Assembly (NCBI GenBank): GCA_032622095.1
Contig: CP136064.1
Location: 260,441,863-260,505,862, forward strand
DNA from: Siphonodentalium dalli
Lineage: Eukaryota > Mollusca > Scaphopoda > Gadilida > Siphonodentaliidae
Length of the DNA: 64,000 bases
Direction of reading: 5' to 3'
Shown: piece by piece, positions 52,178 through 63,092 of the stretch
Numbering within the stretch: position 1 is the stretch's first letter
Layout: each line of letters begins with the position of its first letter
Notes under the pieces: model-generated
What the model was told of the DNA's origin: nothing
The model's database searches: none
What the model saw: the letters and a program-made list of their open reading frames with translations, nothing else
Program-made: the position numbers and the translations under genes

Positions 52178-52437
52178 TTCACTCTTTCATGACTGGTGCT
52201 TTCTGAATTTTTGCGAAAACCCTGTGCCAATGCATTCTCTTACATATGCGAGTCGCCCATAGGGCGCCTCACATATATAAGAGAATGCATTGGCCTAACA
52301 CTATTTATCTTGACCGTGTAAGCCAGTGCATTCTCTGTTATATATGTGACATGCCATATGGGCGACTCACATATATAAGAGAATGCACTGACACAGGGTC
52401 ATTAATGCTGCACCAGCACCCGTCATGAAAGGATTAA
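52178..52437. mobile_element. PB4 double-hairpin MITE
   Basis: The left end TTCACTCTTTCATGACTGGT has decayed from TTAACCC; the right end is GTCATGAAAGGATTAA with TTAA at 52434. The first hairpin has core GCCC-ATA-GGGC, the second CATGCCATATGGGCG. Spacer CTTGACCGTGTAAGC. Confidence 0.78.
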
Positions 52438-52543
52438 TGTACTTGACTCAATTCATTTTATGTCATGTTTCGAACACACCACAATGTCGTATTTAGATTG
52501 TTGTGGGCCAATAAGCAATGAACCTGAATTGAAGTAGAAATGC

Positions 52544-52933
52544 TTAACCCTTTACCCAACAAACCGGCCAAATAAAGCTTCAACAGCCTAAAATATCTTC
52601 GGTCTGTCTCAATAGAACCATACAAATATGGATATCATTGGAACCGGCTCCTTGACCACATTGTGATAGTTACAGTTATGCCCTGTGCCAATGCATTCTG
52701 TTACATATGCGAGTCGACCATAGGTCGCCTCGCATATATAAGAGAATGCATTGGCCTAAAAAAAATCTTTTTTTAACACTTTTTACCATTTTTTCTTACA
52801 ATCTTTAACAATTTTATAAGTTTTAATGTGTTAAGCCAATGCATTCTCTTATATATGCGAGGCGACCTATGGTCGACTCGCATATATAAGAGAATGCATT
52901 GGCACAGGGCCCTTCTGTTAGGTAAAGGGTTAA
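52544..52933 (+). mobile_element. PB1 double-hairpin MITE, copy 4
   Basis: TTAA at 52544-52547 and 52930-52933. The ends are CCCTTTACCCAACA and CTGTTAGGTAAAGGG. Structure as in copy 1. Its right TTAA is also the first four bases of a D element (TTAAAGGCACATTTAATTTT), so PB1 inserted at the D terminus. Confidence 0.9.
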
Positions 52934-53155
52934 AGGCACATTTAATTTTCGAGTCACGGATTAATTTTTTTTATAGTGCCTTGATATACAGTTTTAATAA
53001 TAATCTATGACCTAAAATATGATTAAAATACTATATTTCATCACCATTTGGAACGCCTGTGTCTCAGAAGGAGCCCATAGAGTAATAGAAAATAACTGAA
53101 ATCATAGAAACATTTCCCCTGTTTCGCTCCTAGAATGCAACATTTAATATAAAGA
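52930..53155 (-). mobile_element. MITE family D, left half only
   Basis: TTAAAGGCACATTTAATTTT, CGAGTCACGGATT, TATAGTGCCTTGATATACAG, ATAATCTATGACC and TTTGGAACGCCTGTGTCTCA match the first half of the copy at 4250. The right half is absent after GAATGCAACATTTAATATAA. Confidence 0.7.
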
Positions 53156-53447
53156 TACAGCTACAGACAGAATAAGTTTACAAAATTGGAGCACAATCAT
53201 ACTTTTTAATGTTTTGTCCAATGGACATTTAAGTTAATTATTATTAAAGAAAGAGAGACCCTCTGTCCAGACAACACTCCATACAACAGAATTTTACAAG
53301 ACATTTTTATTAGTGTCAATAAAAAAGTTTTTGTTAATGCGCAGAAAAATGACTGAAGTGGTCTTGACTGACTGGTGTCATTGGGCCAGTAATTTACAGA
53401 CTAGAATCTATAAGAACAGACTTTACAGTGTAGCTAACATACAACTT

Positions 53448-53848
53448 TTAACCCTTTACCCAACAGAAGGGCCAAAACCGGCCAAATAAAGCTTCAACAG
53501 CCTAAAATATCTTCGGTCTGTCTCAATAGAACCATACAAATATGGATATCATTGGAACCGGCTCCTTGACCACATTGTGATAGTTACAGTTATGCCCTGT
53601 GCCAATGCATTCTCTTATATATGCGAGTCGACCATAGGTCGCCTCGCATATATAAGAGAATGCATTGGCTTAAAACAAATCTTTTTTTTAACACTTTTTA
53701 CCATTTTTTCTAACATTCTTTAACAATTTTATAATTTTTAATGTGTTAAGCCAATGCATTCTCTTATATATGCGAGGCGACCTATGGTCGACTCGCATAT
53801 ATAAGAGAACGCATTGGCACAGGGCCCTTCTGTTGGGTAAAGGGTTAA
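53448..53848 (+). mobile_element. PB1 double-hairpin MITE, copy 5
   Basis: TTAA at 53448-53451 and 53845-53848. The ends are CCCTTTACCCAACA and TGTTGGGTAAAGGG. The left subterminal AGAAGGGCC matches the right subterminal, extending the inverted repeat. Hairpin cores are GACC-ATA-GGTC and the inverse. Confidence 0.9.
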
Positions 53849-54900
53849 CTCATGGCTGATAAATGTCCATGAACATAGGACATTGTCACACTGTGCTATA
53901 CGTCCATACTGAGTGAGGACCTTTTTCAGCACACTAGCAGTCGGGCCATTTTTAGTAACTGGAACATAGAGATTAGTGCATTGGAACAATTGTATCTCAA
54001 ATTTTGATATAGTGTATGATGTTTCACGATTGTAAATGATAATATCCTTTCAACAGAGTCAGATTTAGGGTTTTCGTGATATTCCTGTTATCTCTTTTAA
54101 CTGGAAAAGAATGTCCCAGCACTCGACATCAAACCTAATTTAGCAGTTAAGAGGTTAAGTGTCATTATTTTCTCCTTGCACCTGAAAATCCATGAGAAGT
54201 GTTTAAAATCACTTAAAAATTTGTATTATTCTTTTGAAAAAAAAAGAAACATAATTAACTGTAAAGACATTCATCGATTTGAATTATATTTCAGCAAAAT
54301 TGGATGAGTATTTTCAGACGAAATCATGTTAATGGTATATTAGTAGACATTACATACATGTACATCATGCAGTATACTTTTGTTAGAAGAGTCATGCGAT
54401 AAGGCAAGCAGATACTTAAGCAATCAGACAAATTACGACAATGAGTGAAGGATGTATCAGCCGGTAATTATCCACTTTGTCAAATTACAATGCAGTTGAA
54501 AATGAATGGAAATCCCTTGTATATAGTCAAATCGAATTCTATATGTGTTTACGGAACAAGTAGCTTCTACGAATATGATACCATACCACAGACAAGCCTA
54601 AGTGGTTCCAATGAATTAATGCTTTGCTTGATAAAATTATTCACAATCATTTCAATGTCATTGAAACAAGCAATTATTGAATGGATAATGTTTCAATTTA
54701 TTTTTAGATGCTGGCTTCAAATTCATAAAGTAAAATTTCTATTGTCAATTCTTTCCAGCTGAAGACAATTGGGCAAGATAAGAAGTATTTGAAATCTCAT
54801 GATGGAAGACAAGGTGAAAATAATGCAAGATTCCATATATATTAAGTCTATGTACCAAAATGCAACTTTAATCATATTTAAAGACAAGATTATGTGCAAA
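53849..54900. other. No recognised feature; intron side of the exon at 54906
   Basis: Minus-strand intron sequence starts at 54905 with GTAAGTTTGC. The 105-codon plus frame at 54445-54762 is antisense and unsupported. Confidence 0.45.
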
Positions 54901-54905
54901 CTTAC

Positions 54906-55745
54906 CGAACCAATTTCTAAAGCAATGTTACCAGTATTGCCATTTATGTCGCAATTTTCTGACTTTTTTGAGTCCTTACATTGACAATTGACTTCACCAC
55001 ACTTGCTAGCACTTACAATATTTGCATTAACATCGGTTTCAATTTGTACGTCGTCCAATCCTCTGTATTTTTTTTTTTTTTTTGGTTTACTTTTGACAAC
55101 CTTAGTGATATCTCCATCGGTTTCGCTGTCAAAAACATGGTCCCTTTCGGAATGATCGCCATAAACATTGTCAGTTTCGGAATGGTCGTCATTAATTTTA
55201 ACAGGGCTCTCAGGCTCCATTTTTCCTTTACTAAAAGTTTGTTCGAAGTAATAAGCATCACACACAATGTCAGGTGGAACAACTGGATCGAAATCAGACA
55301 TGGGAGGTTCCGAGTAGTGAGTTTCAAGGTTAATGAAAGGTCGGCAGTCATATTCAGACAGCACCACAATATTTGATTCCACAGACGTTTCTCGACCTAA
55401 ATGTTCGTCGGAGGACTCCATTGAACAAACTGGAGTTGTGTCGACTGTTATCGTTGATACATATGGTTCTGCACATGGTTCTTTTGCTTCTATTGGAACA
55501 ATGTCAACAAACTCAGATTCAAACGATGAATCCGAGTCACCAACTGGCCTTTCATCTTGCGTTGACCGAGATTTGTTAATATCAGTGGGGTTGGAGGTAG
55601 GCTCACAGTGATAGAATATTTTTACGTTAGGAGGAATGTACGGGCATACAACTTTGTAAGTCGAACTTTTCACAGCACTCTGAAGCAGATTGTCATGCAC
55701 GGAAGGTTGATTGTCACACGCTGGATCAAATATGTGCAGAACACC
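54906..55745 (-). CDS. Internal exon, acidic Ser/Asp/Glu-rich protein of unknown family
   Basis: 840 bp, exactly 280 codons, entering and leaving in phase 0. The acceptor is GCGTTTTTTGCTTTGCAG before GGTGTT; the donor is GGTTCG followed by GTAAGT, both strong. The first 50 residues look structured (GVLHIFDPACDNQPS, then YKVVCPYIPPNVKIFYHC). The remainder is acidic and Ser/Thr-rich with scattered Tyr (ETHYSEPP, DAYYFEQTF, TDNVYGDH). A basic KSKPKKKKKYRG run near residue 225 is encoded by a 16-A tract, and Cys residues cluster near the end (KCGEVNCQCKD). No domain is recognised. It is on the same strand as the large repeat exon and 9.1 kb upstream, with compatible phase, so one gene is possible. 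The open frame beyond each splice site is intron read-through. Confidence 0.7.
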
Positions 55746-55931
55746 CTGCAAAGCAAAAAACGCTGCTATTGTTTTGCATCTTTGTGATACAAAACGACCA
55801 GCCGATGACAGATCAAAACCCACATACCTAGGCCTGCATCAGTGAAGCATTTGATACATTTGTAAAATAAAGCCTTATTCAATATAAAAATATTGCTCGA
55901 TTTACATCCCCTCCGACCCTATTTTTTTGCC

Positions 55932-56190
55932 TTAACTCTTTCATGATGGGAGCTGGTGCAGCATTAAAGACCCTGTGCCAGTGCATTATCTTATATATGC
56001 GAGTCTCCCAAAGGGAGCCTCGCATATATAAGAGAATGCACTGGCTTACAAGATCAAGGTAAATATTGTTAGGCCAATGCATTCTCTTATATATGCGAGG
56101 CGCCCTATGGGCGACTCGCATATATAAGAGAATGCATTGGTACAGGGTTTTCGAAAAAATCAGGAAGCTCCTGTCATGGAATGGATAATC
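55932..56190. mobile_element. PB4 double-hairpin MITE (inverse)
   Basis: TTAACTCTTTCATGATGGGA with GCTGGTGCAGC at the left, and CAGGAAGCTCCTGTCATGGA, ATGG at the right with a decayed terminus. Hairpins have cores CTCCC-AAA-GGGAG and GCCC-TAT-GGGC. It lies about 190 bp upstream (in gene direction) of the 280-codon exon. Confidence 0.78.
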
Positions 56191-57450
56191 ATCAAATTAC
56201 ATTTCAATGATCCATTAATCAGTCTATTTTGGTCAAATAGGGACAATCTAAATCACCTTGTAATATATAAGATAGGATACTGCTTCAATATCTAGAACTC
56301 TCCATGTACATTTATGGTAGGAAGAATAAAATACGCCCTCCCGCCCCAGTTTTCTGAAAAAGTTGGATGTAAATCCAGCAATTTATTTTTATTGGCCTTA
56401 TTGACGTGATAATAATTTCCTTTTTTTTGCCAGAAATCATTTATTTTTGTGCAAGATAAAAATGCTGAAAAGTTTTTAACATTGTGGCTAATAACCTTAC
56501 TTGAAAAGAGCAAGCATAACAATATAAATTTAGAATATTTTCATTTAGATAGATAACCAATGATCAAATGAAGACATTCTGAAATGAAGTATTTCAAGGT
56601 GATTAACAGATTTCATTTATAATTATGATGCAATTGGAATATTTATTTTTGAAACATGTATTCCGATAGGTTAAGAGTCAATAACTTTTGCCCTCTGCTG
56701 AACAATAATGTCGGTGGATGATCAAATTTTAAATGGCGCACCGTGCAATAGCAACATCAGTGTAACATCCAGGTAAAATGGTTACAATATCACAGAATCA
56801 ATGGAATCTATTTTTTCACAAACAGAAATCACTTCCACCTAAGTATTGAAGTGTATTTGTCACTGAAATACTATACTTAAACAACAATTATCCGATCTAA
56901 TGTTGATTATCGAAGAAAAAATTATTCTTAGCGGACACACTGTGCCCAGAAATTGGACACACTCCTGAAAGTTTTCTCAAATTGAAGTATAAGACATGTC
57001 TGGAAATAAGACTCCAGTCACGGTCAATGACCGGTCAAAAATGCGCAAATGACCAATGCATGTTTGTATGTGCTTGTCATTATGGTGGCGTGGCATGGTG
57101 CTGATTTATTTACCATGCATATAAAAAAAATGCTGATGTTTCGCTTTCAAAATGACAAAATAATTTACTCAAATTAACAATGCTCGAAATAGGATAGCTT
57201 TCGAATAGTACGCACCAAATGGTTATGTAAACAAATTGAAATCATGGAGAGTTTTGTCTTTCAGTGTTCAATTTTTTTTAATGTTTACCATTTACCAGGG
57301 CTGATTTTAATTGAAAGCGGTAATTGGAACATTCATAAAAATATATACAGTATATATCGCATGGTAGTTTATTAGCGAGAAAGTGGTATGAACCAATTGG
57401 TGCCTGCCAATTTGACCAGCACCAAGAGTTATATCTAGACTTAAAAGCTG
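56191..57450. other. No recognised feature
   Basis: AT-rich, with a T run near 56423 and GACCGGTCA-type palindromes near 57019. A 76-codon minus frame at 56292-56522 is unsupported. Confidence 0.4.
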
Positions 57451-57602
57451 ATAGAGGATACCTATGGTATTTGAGTGAATACCATAATTATTTCATGAGT
57501 GACGGTTGTTCGTTGAAAATTGATATTTCCACTACTAGTCACGAATGAAATAATATGCGATTTACTCAAAACACCATAGGTGTTCTACATGTATTTATTA
57601 TA
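57451..57602. mobile_element. Palindromic MITE M, copy 1
   Basis: ATAGAGGATACCTATGGTAT, TTGAGTGAATACC and ATTATTTCATGAGTGAC pair with GTCACGAATGAAATAATATG, TTTACTCAAAACACCATAGG, and a right end near TTTATTATATGC. Related to 61010-61183 (TAGAGGATATCTAGTGTTTT, GAGTGGATACC, GTCATGAGTGA). Confidence 0.65.
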
Positions 57603-57606
57603 TGCT

Positions 57607-58008
57607 TTAACCCTTTACCCAACAAAACGGCCAAAAACGGCCAAATAAAGCTGCAACAGCCAAAATTATCTTGGGTCTGTCTCAATAGAACCATACAAAT
57701 ATGGATATCATTGGAACCGGCTCATTGACCACATTGTGATGGTTACAGTTATGCCCTGTGCCAATGCATTCTCTTATATATGCGAGTCGACCATAGGTCG
57801 CCTCGCATATATAAGAGAATGCATTGGCCTAAAAAAAATCTTTTTTTTTAACACTTTTTACCATTTTTTCTTACATTCTTTAACAATTTTATAATTTTTA
57901 ATGTGTTAAGCCAATGCATTCTCTTATATATGCGAGGCGACCTATGGTCGACTCGCATATATAAGAGAATGCATTGGCACAGGGCCCTTCTGTTGGGTAA
58001 AGGGTTAA
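57607..58008 (+). mobile_element. PB1 double-hairpin MITE, copy 6
   Basis: TTAA at 57607-57610 and 58005-58008. The ends are CCCTTTACCCAACA and TGTTGGGTAAAGGG. Left-arm variants include GCTGCAACAGCCAAAATTA. The hairpins are intact. It abuts MITE M. Confidence 0.9.
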
Positions 58009-60150
58009 CCATGTCGATAATTAATGCTTAAAGTTTATAAATTATGCAGCATTTTAACTTATAATAACACAACAAATTAAACAATACACGGAACTGATCA
58101 GCTGATAGGTAGCAAACCGCTTTCAAGTGATGACGTCATTTGACAAGCTACAGTTCAGCTGATTTTATCGGAAGTTAGCGACAGTGAGGATATCATTTTT
58201 GAACAACAAAATGATATCTTTAATGTCGGTCTAGACAATAAGTATGATATTTACGTTACGGCAATTTCGCACTTTTTAATGGGGAAGCATATAATAAATT
58301 GTGTTATCTTCATGACTCTTATTACAATGAAAATAAAATCATCGACATTTTGTTAGGCATTCAGTTATATAAACACAGAAGCAGTTTGTGAATTCACCGG
58401 AAAGATGGCTCATTCATGAACTGTTCTTGTTCTCGATGGTTTAACGATGTGTTATCTCATAAATAATTGCTTCCTGCAAAAAAAAAGTCACATATTGTCA
58501 TGGTTTCAGATAGTAATAATTGCAACCCCACATGGGTAGTGAAAATATTGACACATAGAAACTACACAAGCACAAATAGCTCCACCCATGATCTACTAAC
58601 ATATCAAATCAAATGAAGTTAGTATCACTATATTGTGTTTATATTGACTTTCTAAGCCAGTGATAAGAGATCAAAATTAAATGATGAAAATAGCTAAGCT
58701 TCAGCATTGCACTAAATTTAGAATTAACGTTTTCAGCTAGGATATAGGAGAGCTAACATTATGGCATGCTTTCCGATTTTGAGGTAAGATACATGTATAT
58801 GCCTGCTACAGTCTTGCAAGCTTTCTGATAATTATATCTACCAACATCGAGCGTGATGTATCAGTTATGACAGGTTACAAAAAGTTTACTGATATCACTT
58901 ATAGGTAATAGCAGACTTCAAGAAAAATAAAAAATAAATAACTACCCTTGGTTGTGATAAATTGTCTTGAGAATCTTTACTTTACATTTCTACTAATACT
59001 TAAAGGGAAGAGTATCCACTTTGTTTCTCAAGTCCTCGTAACAACTGTTATCCAGATGAATGTGTATATGTATGTATTGTCTATTTCCATGTATACCCCA
59101 TCTGTTCTAGTACTTAAATACTGTAATTACAGTTAAATGAGAAATAAAGATACTGAATTGATATGAATGGTCATGAAAGGGTTAAATAATTTCACCATCA
59201 TATTGTTCATCAAAGTTTTATTTGAAACCTCTTCTAAATATCATGATGGCAATCCATGATATATATATCTTGTTTATGCCCGGTCTTGATGAGAGTTCTT
59301 GACAAAGTGTGTTGGTCAGTCAGTCAGAAAATTATTCTCAGCCTTGATACATGTATATACAACTAATTACAAACTGATATTATGACTTTTTAAAGATTGT
59401 TGATGTCATATTTGTTAAATACAGATAAGAAAATCGATAGCTGAGAATATATAAAGGACAGTGAAGAAGGGTTGTGATCAGGAAAAATATTTAAGATCGC
59501 TGCTATGTCGGTATCAGTATGTTTGACAACAACTATTTCCATGCCCATATTAAATATTAGAAGAGAATTACCATAGGTGCGTCAGTGAGAGAAATCTGGA
59601 GTGGTAACTGAATAAAAATCATTAGTTGATTAAGCACGATGTTGGAGGCCAAATAAACTGTTATTGCCAATGTTTCAAAACATGACTAACCAATTTAACT
59701 CACGGTATTACACATTTGTGTCCATTTTAGTTTGCAAAAGCCCTGCACTTTTAAATCACAATGAAATGCAACTTCCAAGTCTGCTCTTAACCAAATATAA
59801 ACATTTTGCAGAAATTAGAAAATAATGTTCCTTGAAGAAAAGTCCCTCAGCTGTGGTATGGAAAAAAATTCTCTTCTCGGACCACTATTTTGGTATGACC
59901 AACTCAATGTATTTAATATTATATAAACACAAAGTGACTTTAAGCCTAGCGTGTCTATAGAATGTTTATTATTAATTCTCGGGTATGATCCAATTTAAGT
60001 CACATCCAAGATGAAGATTGCTTCAGTAGTCCATCTATACACAATTTCTCAGATTGTATGAAAATTATAAAAAGTTGCCAATCCATTTCACCCACTAATG
60101 ATACAGGTGTTCAATTATAACTTCCAACAAAGATTGTAATATAAAATAAC
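58009..60150. other. No gene; one solo PB4 terminus
   Basis: 2.1 kb of AT-rich DNA. GAATGGTCATGAAAGGGTTAA at about 59164-59184 is an isolated PB4 right end without the rest. No supported exon. A 62-codon plus frame at 58948-59136 is not convincing. Confidence 0.45.
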
Positions 60151-60152
60151 AT

Positions 60153-60410
60153 TTAACCCTTTCATGACTGGAGCATCCTGATATTTTGCGAAACCCCTGT
60201 GCCAATGCATTTTCTTATATATGCGAGTCGCCCAAAGGGCGCTTCGCATATATAAGAGAATGCATTGGCCTGACAATATTTACCTTGACCTTGTAAACCA
60301 ATGCATTCCCTTATATATGCGAGGCTCCCTATGGGAGTCTCGCATATATAAAATGCTCTGGCACAGGGTCTTTAATGCTGCACCAGCACAGCTCGTCATG
60401 AAAGGGTTAA
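60153..60410. mobile_element. PB4 double-hairpin MITE, both termini intact
   Basis: TTAA at 60153-60156 and 60407-60410. The ends are CCCTTTCATGACTGGAGC and GCTCGTCATGAAAGGG. Two shared-module hairpins: the first has core GCCC-AAA-GGGC, the second CTCCC-TAT-GGGAG with part of one arm deleted. Conserved GATATTTTGCGAAA and GCTGCACCAGCAC lie next to the ends. Best reference copy for PB4. Confidence 0.88.
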
Positions 60411-60456
60411 AGAACGAATGATAGTTATGTCTATACATCAAACACCAAATCCTAGG

Positions 60457-60846
60457 TTAACCCTTTACCCAACAAACCGGCCAAATAAAGCTTCAACAGC
60501 CTAAAATATCTTCGGTCTGTCTCAATAGAACCATACAAATATGGATATCATTGGAACCGGCTCCTTGACCACATTGTAATAGTTACAGTTATGCCCTGTG
60601 CCAATGCATTCTCTTATATATGCGAGTCGACCATAGGTCGCCTCGCATATATAAGAGAATGCATTGGCCTAAAAAAAATCTTTTTTTAACACTTTTTACC
60701 ATTTTTTCTTACATTCTTTAACAATTTTATAATTTTTAATGTGTTAAGCCAATGCATTCTCTTATATATGCGAGGCGACCTATGGTCGACTCGCATATAT
60801 AAGAGAATGCATTGGCACAGGGCCGTTCTGTTGGGTAAAGGGTTAA
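60457..60846 (+). mobile_element. PB1 double-hairpin MITE, copy 7
   Basis: TTAA at 60457-60460 and 60843-60846. The ends are CCCTTTACCCAACA and TGTTGGGTAAAGGG. Hairpins, spacer and single-copy arm are as in copy 1. It lies only 46 bp after the PB4 copy. Confidence 0.9.
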
Positions 60847-61009
60847 AAACTACATGTAATGCACATGTACCAACATCACACGGGTCAATTTCAAAAGCTT
60901 TGGTGATCTGTGTTTACACATTCAAGTTTTATTGTTGACATATAAAACATGCTTGTCTAGTGATTAAATTTTGTGCTACTATAACTTTACTGTTATTATA
61001 ATGTGGTAA

Positions 61010-61183
61010 ATAGAGGATATCTAGTGTTTTTGAGTGGATACCGAAAAATATGTCATGAGTGAGCGAGACAAATGTTTATTTTCGCGAGCGGCTTGCCGCG
61101 AGCAAAAATAAACACTTGTCGCGGCCACGAATGACATATTTTTCCGTATCCACTCAAAAAACACTAGATATTCTTTTTATTAT
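61010..61183. mobile_element. Palindromic MITE M, copy 2
   Basis: TAGAGGATATCTAGTGTTTT, TGAGTGGATACCG and AAATATGTCATGAGTGA pair with CGAATGACATATTTTTCCGT, ATCCACTCAAAAAACACTAG, ATATTCTTTTTATTATA. The inner arms ACAAATGTTTATTTTCGCGA / GCAAAAATAAACACTTGT close on GCGGCTTGCCGC. Confidence 0.78.
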
Positions 61184-61689
61184 ACGCATTTCCAAAGAAA
61201 TTCACCATTCACGACGTTAAATGATCTCACAATCCATGCATCATTTTTGAAACCATCAGCTGATCGATGCCTGTTCACGCAATGCTACTTCACCATCCGC
61301 AGAATATAAAAATATAGTTCCCGCATTCTTCCCTTTATTTCCCCCCATAAATATGTCGAATTTCAACGTAAAATAGATTTTAATTATAACTGTAATATCA
61401 GTGAATATAATATAAATTAGAATATCAAAATGGGTTCTTTCAACAGTACGAACCGGAAACAGTATTGGTACACGCAAGTGAATCGGTCGCACGGTCGAGC
61501 TAGTGTGAAAGTATATTCTTCTATATCCCCGTCTGGGTGATATCGATGTTTATCTAAACCCGTATTTTTCTATAATTCACTGTTGAGCGTATAATAAATA
61601 GTGTTATCATACTGTTATAATGCATATTCTTTTGGACTGGCGAGAAAATTGGTGTTTGAGAATTATTTTTCTCAACATTTTTCTATTTA

Positions 61690-61812
61690 ATCTTGTTACT
61701 ATCTTGTTACTATCTTGTTACTATCTTGTTACTATCTTGTTACTATCTTGTTACTATCTTGTTACTATATTGTTACTATCTTGTTACTATCTTGTTACTA
61801 TCTTGTTACTAT
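61690..61812 (+). repeat. 11-bp minisatellite
   Basis: The unit ATCTTGTTACT repeats about eleven times in register; one unit reads ATATTGTTACT. It causes a repetitive hydrophobic open frame that is not a gene. Confidence 0.95.
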
Positions 61813-61833
61813 TGTAGAAATATCAGTTGATTT

Positions 61834-62150
61834 TAAAGGCCCACTTACTTTTCAAATCACCAGATTACATTATCTATATACCATTTGAAAGAGGAAGATC
61901 TAAAACATTGTATTATCAATTTATCTGGTCGAATAAACTGTGCCAAGCAGACCTGTTAAGTTTTGAAAATGTCAATCCGGGAGATTTTTGCGGTAGGTAT
62001 GCCCAATTTTGTTCATGTTCCAAAAATCATTTTTATGATGAAGATTACATAGTTTTTATGAGTTTCTATTTCTGTTTATTTTATAAATATATATACCTAA
62101 ATAAAATGGTAATGAATGTCCTATTGGTAATTGCAATAGAGCTGATGTGA
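61834..62150 (+). mobile_element. MITE family D, left part
   Basis: TTAAAGGCCCACTTACTTTT, CCAGATTACATTATCTATAT, ACCATTTGAAAGAGGAAGAT and CATTGTATTATCAATTTATC match the copy at 958. Similarity fades after GAATAAACTGTGCC, so the 107-codon frame here is incidental. Confidence 0.65.
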
Positions 62151-62819
62151 GTGGGAGGTACCACCATTTATGAAGAGAAAGCAACAGACACTTCGTATAA
62201 ACTAAGTGAAAATACTCAGAATTCCACCGGATACAACCGGATATGCGTGAAAACGAAAGTACAAAATCGGAATAAATTGACTCATCTTACTGTTTAATCC
62301 CCAAAAGAAATGCACACTTTCCACCATTTATTAACAAAATTAAGAAGCAGAAACTTCGTTTAAAATAAGTAAAAACGAACCCAAGTTACAAAGGTCACAA
62401 CCAGACATGTATGCGTTCCACCAGATACGGCCGAATATACAATCGGACATGAGTTAAACCGAAAGTACAAAATGGACTCGTCTATACAGTTTTACCCGCA
62501 AACGAAATGAACACATCTGTTCGCATGGTTTGTGACTTAGTAGTTATTTAAGTCGCATTATTAAATCTATTGTTTATACTTTTACGACTACGAAGGGGTG
62601 TGAACATTAGTCTCAATTAGTACTGCTGATTAGTACTGAATAATGATGAATATGAAATTACTCTTGATGTTACCGACTGAAACAGTACATCTGCACAATG
62701 TGGGAGAATTGGGTGGTCTTCCGTGTTTTGGAGGTTTTGTCCATAGCAGTCCATGAGTCTCACGGACAATCCGTGAAACTTAACAGCTCTGGTGTCAAGG
62801 TACCAACATGTGTTCTGTG
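62151..62819. other. No recognised feature
   Basis: Two diverged relatives of about 140 bp (ACCATTTAT-AA-GAGAAAGCAA / CCACCATTTATTAACAAA, CAACCGGATATGCGTGAAA / CGGACATGAGTTAAACCGAA) suggest an old tandem duplication. No gene. Confidence 0.4.
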
Positions 62820-63092
62820 CTTAATTTCGATCTAGTCTGTACTGCCAGTTTATTATTTTCAATGGAAGGGGAATAACCCTATCTTAGTGTTGAATTATGA
62901 TGCATTCTGGGATAAATAACAGGGGAAGTCTTCGTGTGAAACTGAGAATCTCTGTCACTTGATGAACACTTCAAGGCCACAGCTATTCCGTATTCTGGTA
63001 GAATATACATAACTGTGGTTCCTTTTCCAATTGTTATATAATATGGAATGTGTTGTATAAAATGTGATCTGGGCATTCGAAAATTAAGGTGG
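62820..63092 (-). mobile_element. MITE family D, right part
   Basis: GTTTATTATTTTCAATGGAA, GGGGAATAACCCTATCTTAG and AATTATGATGCATTCTGGGA lead to ATATAATATGG and the terminus TGATCTGGGCATTCGAAAAT, TAAGGTGGCATTTAA. The left part is missing. Confidence 0.6.

Noticed and set aside
61620-61817. 65-codon hydrophobic repeat frame resembling membrane segments
   Set aside because: Produced by the 11-bp minisatellite, whose period cycles through all three frames.
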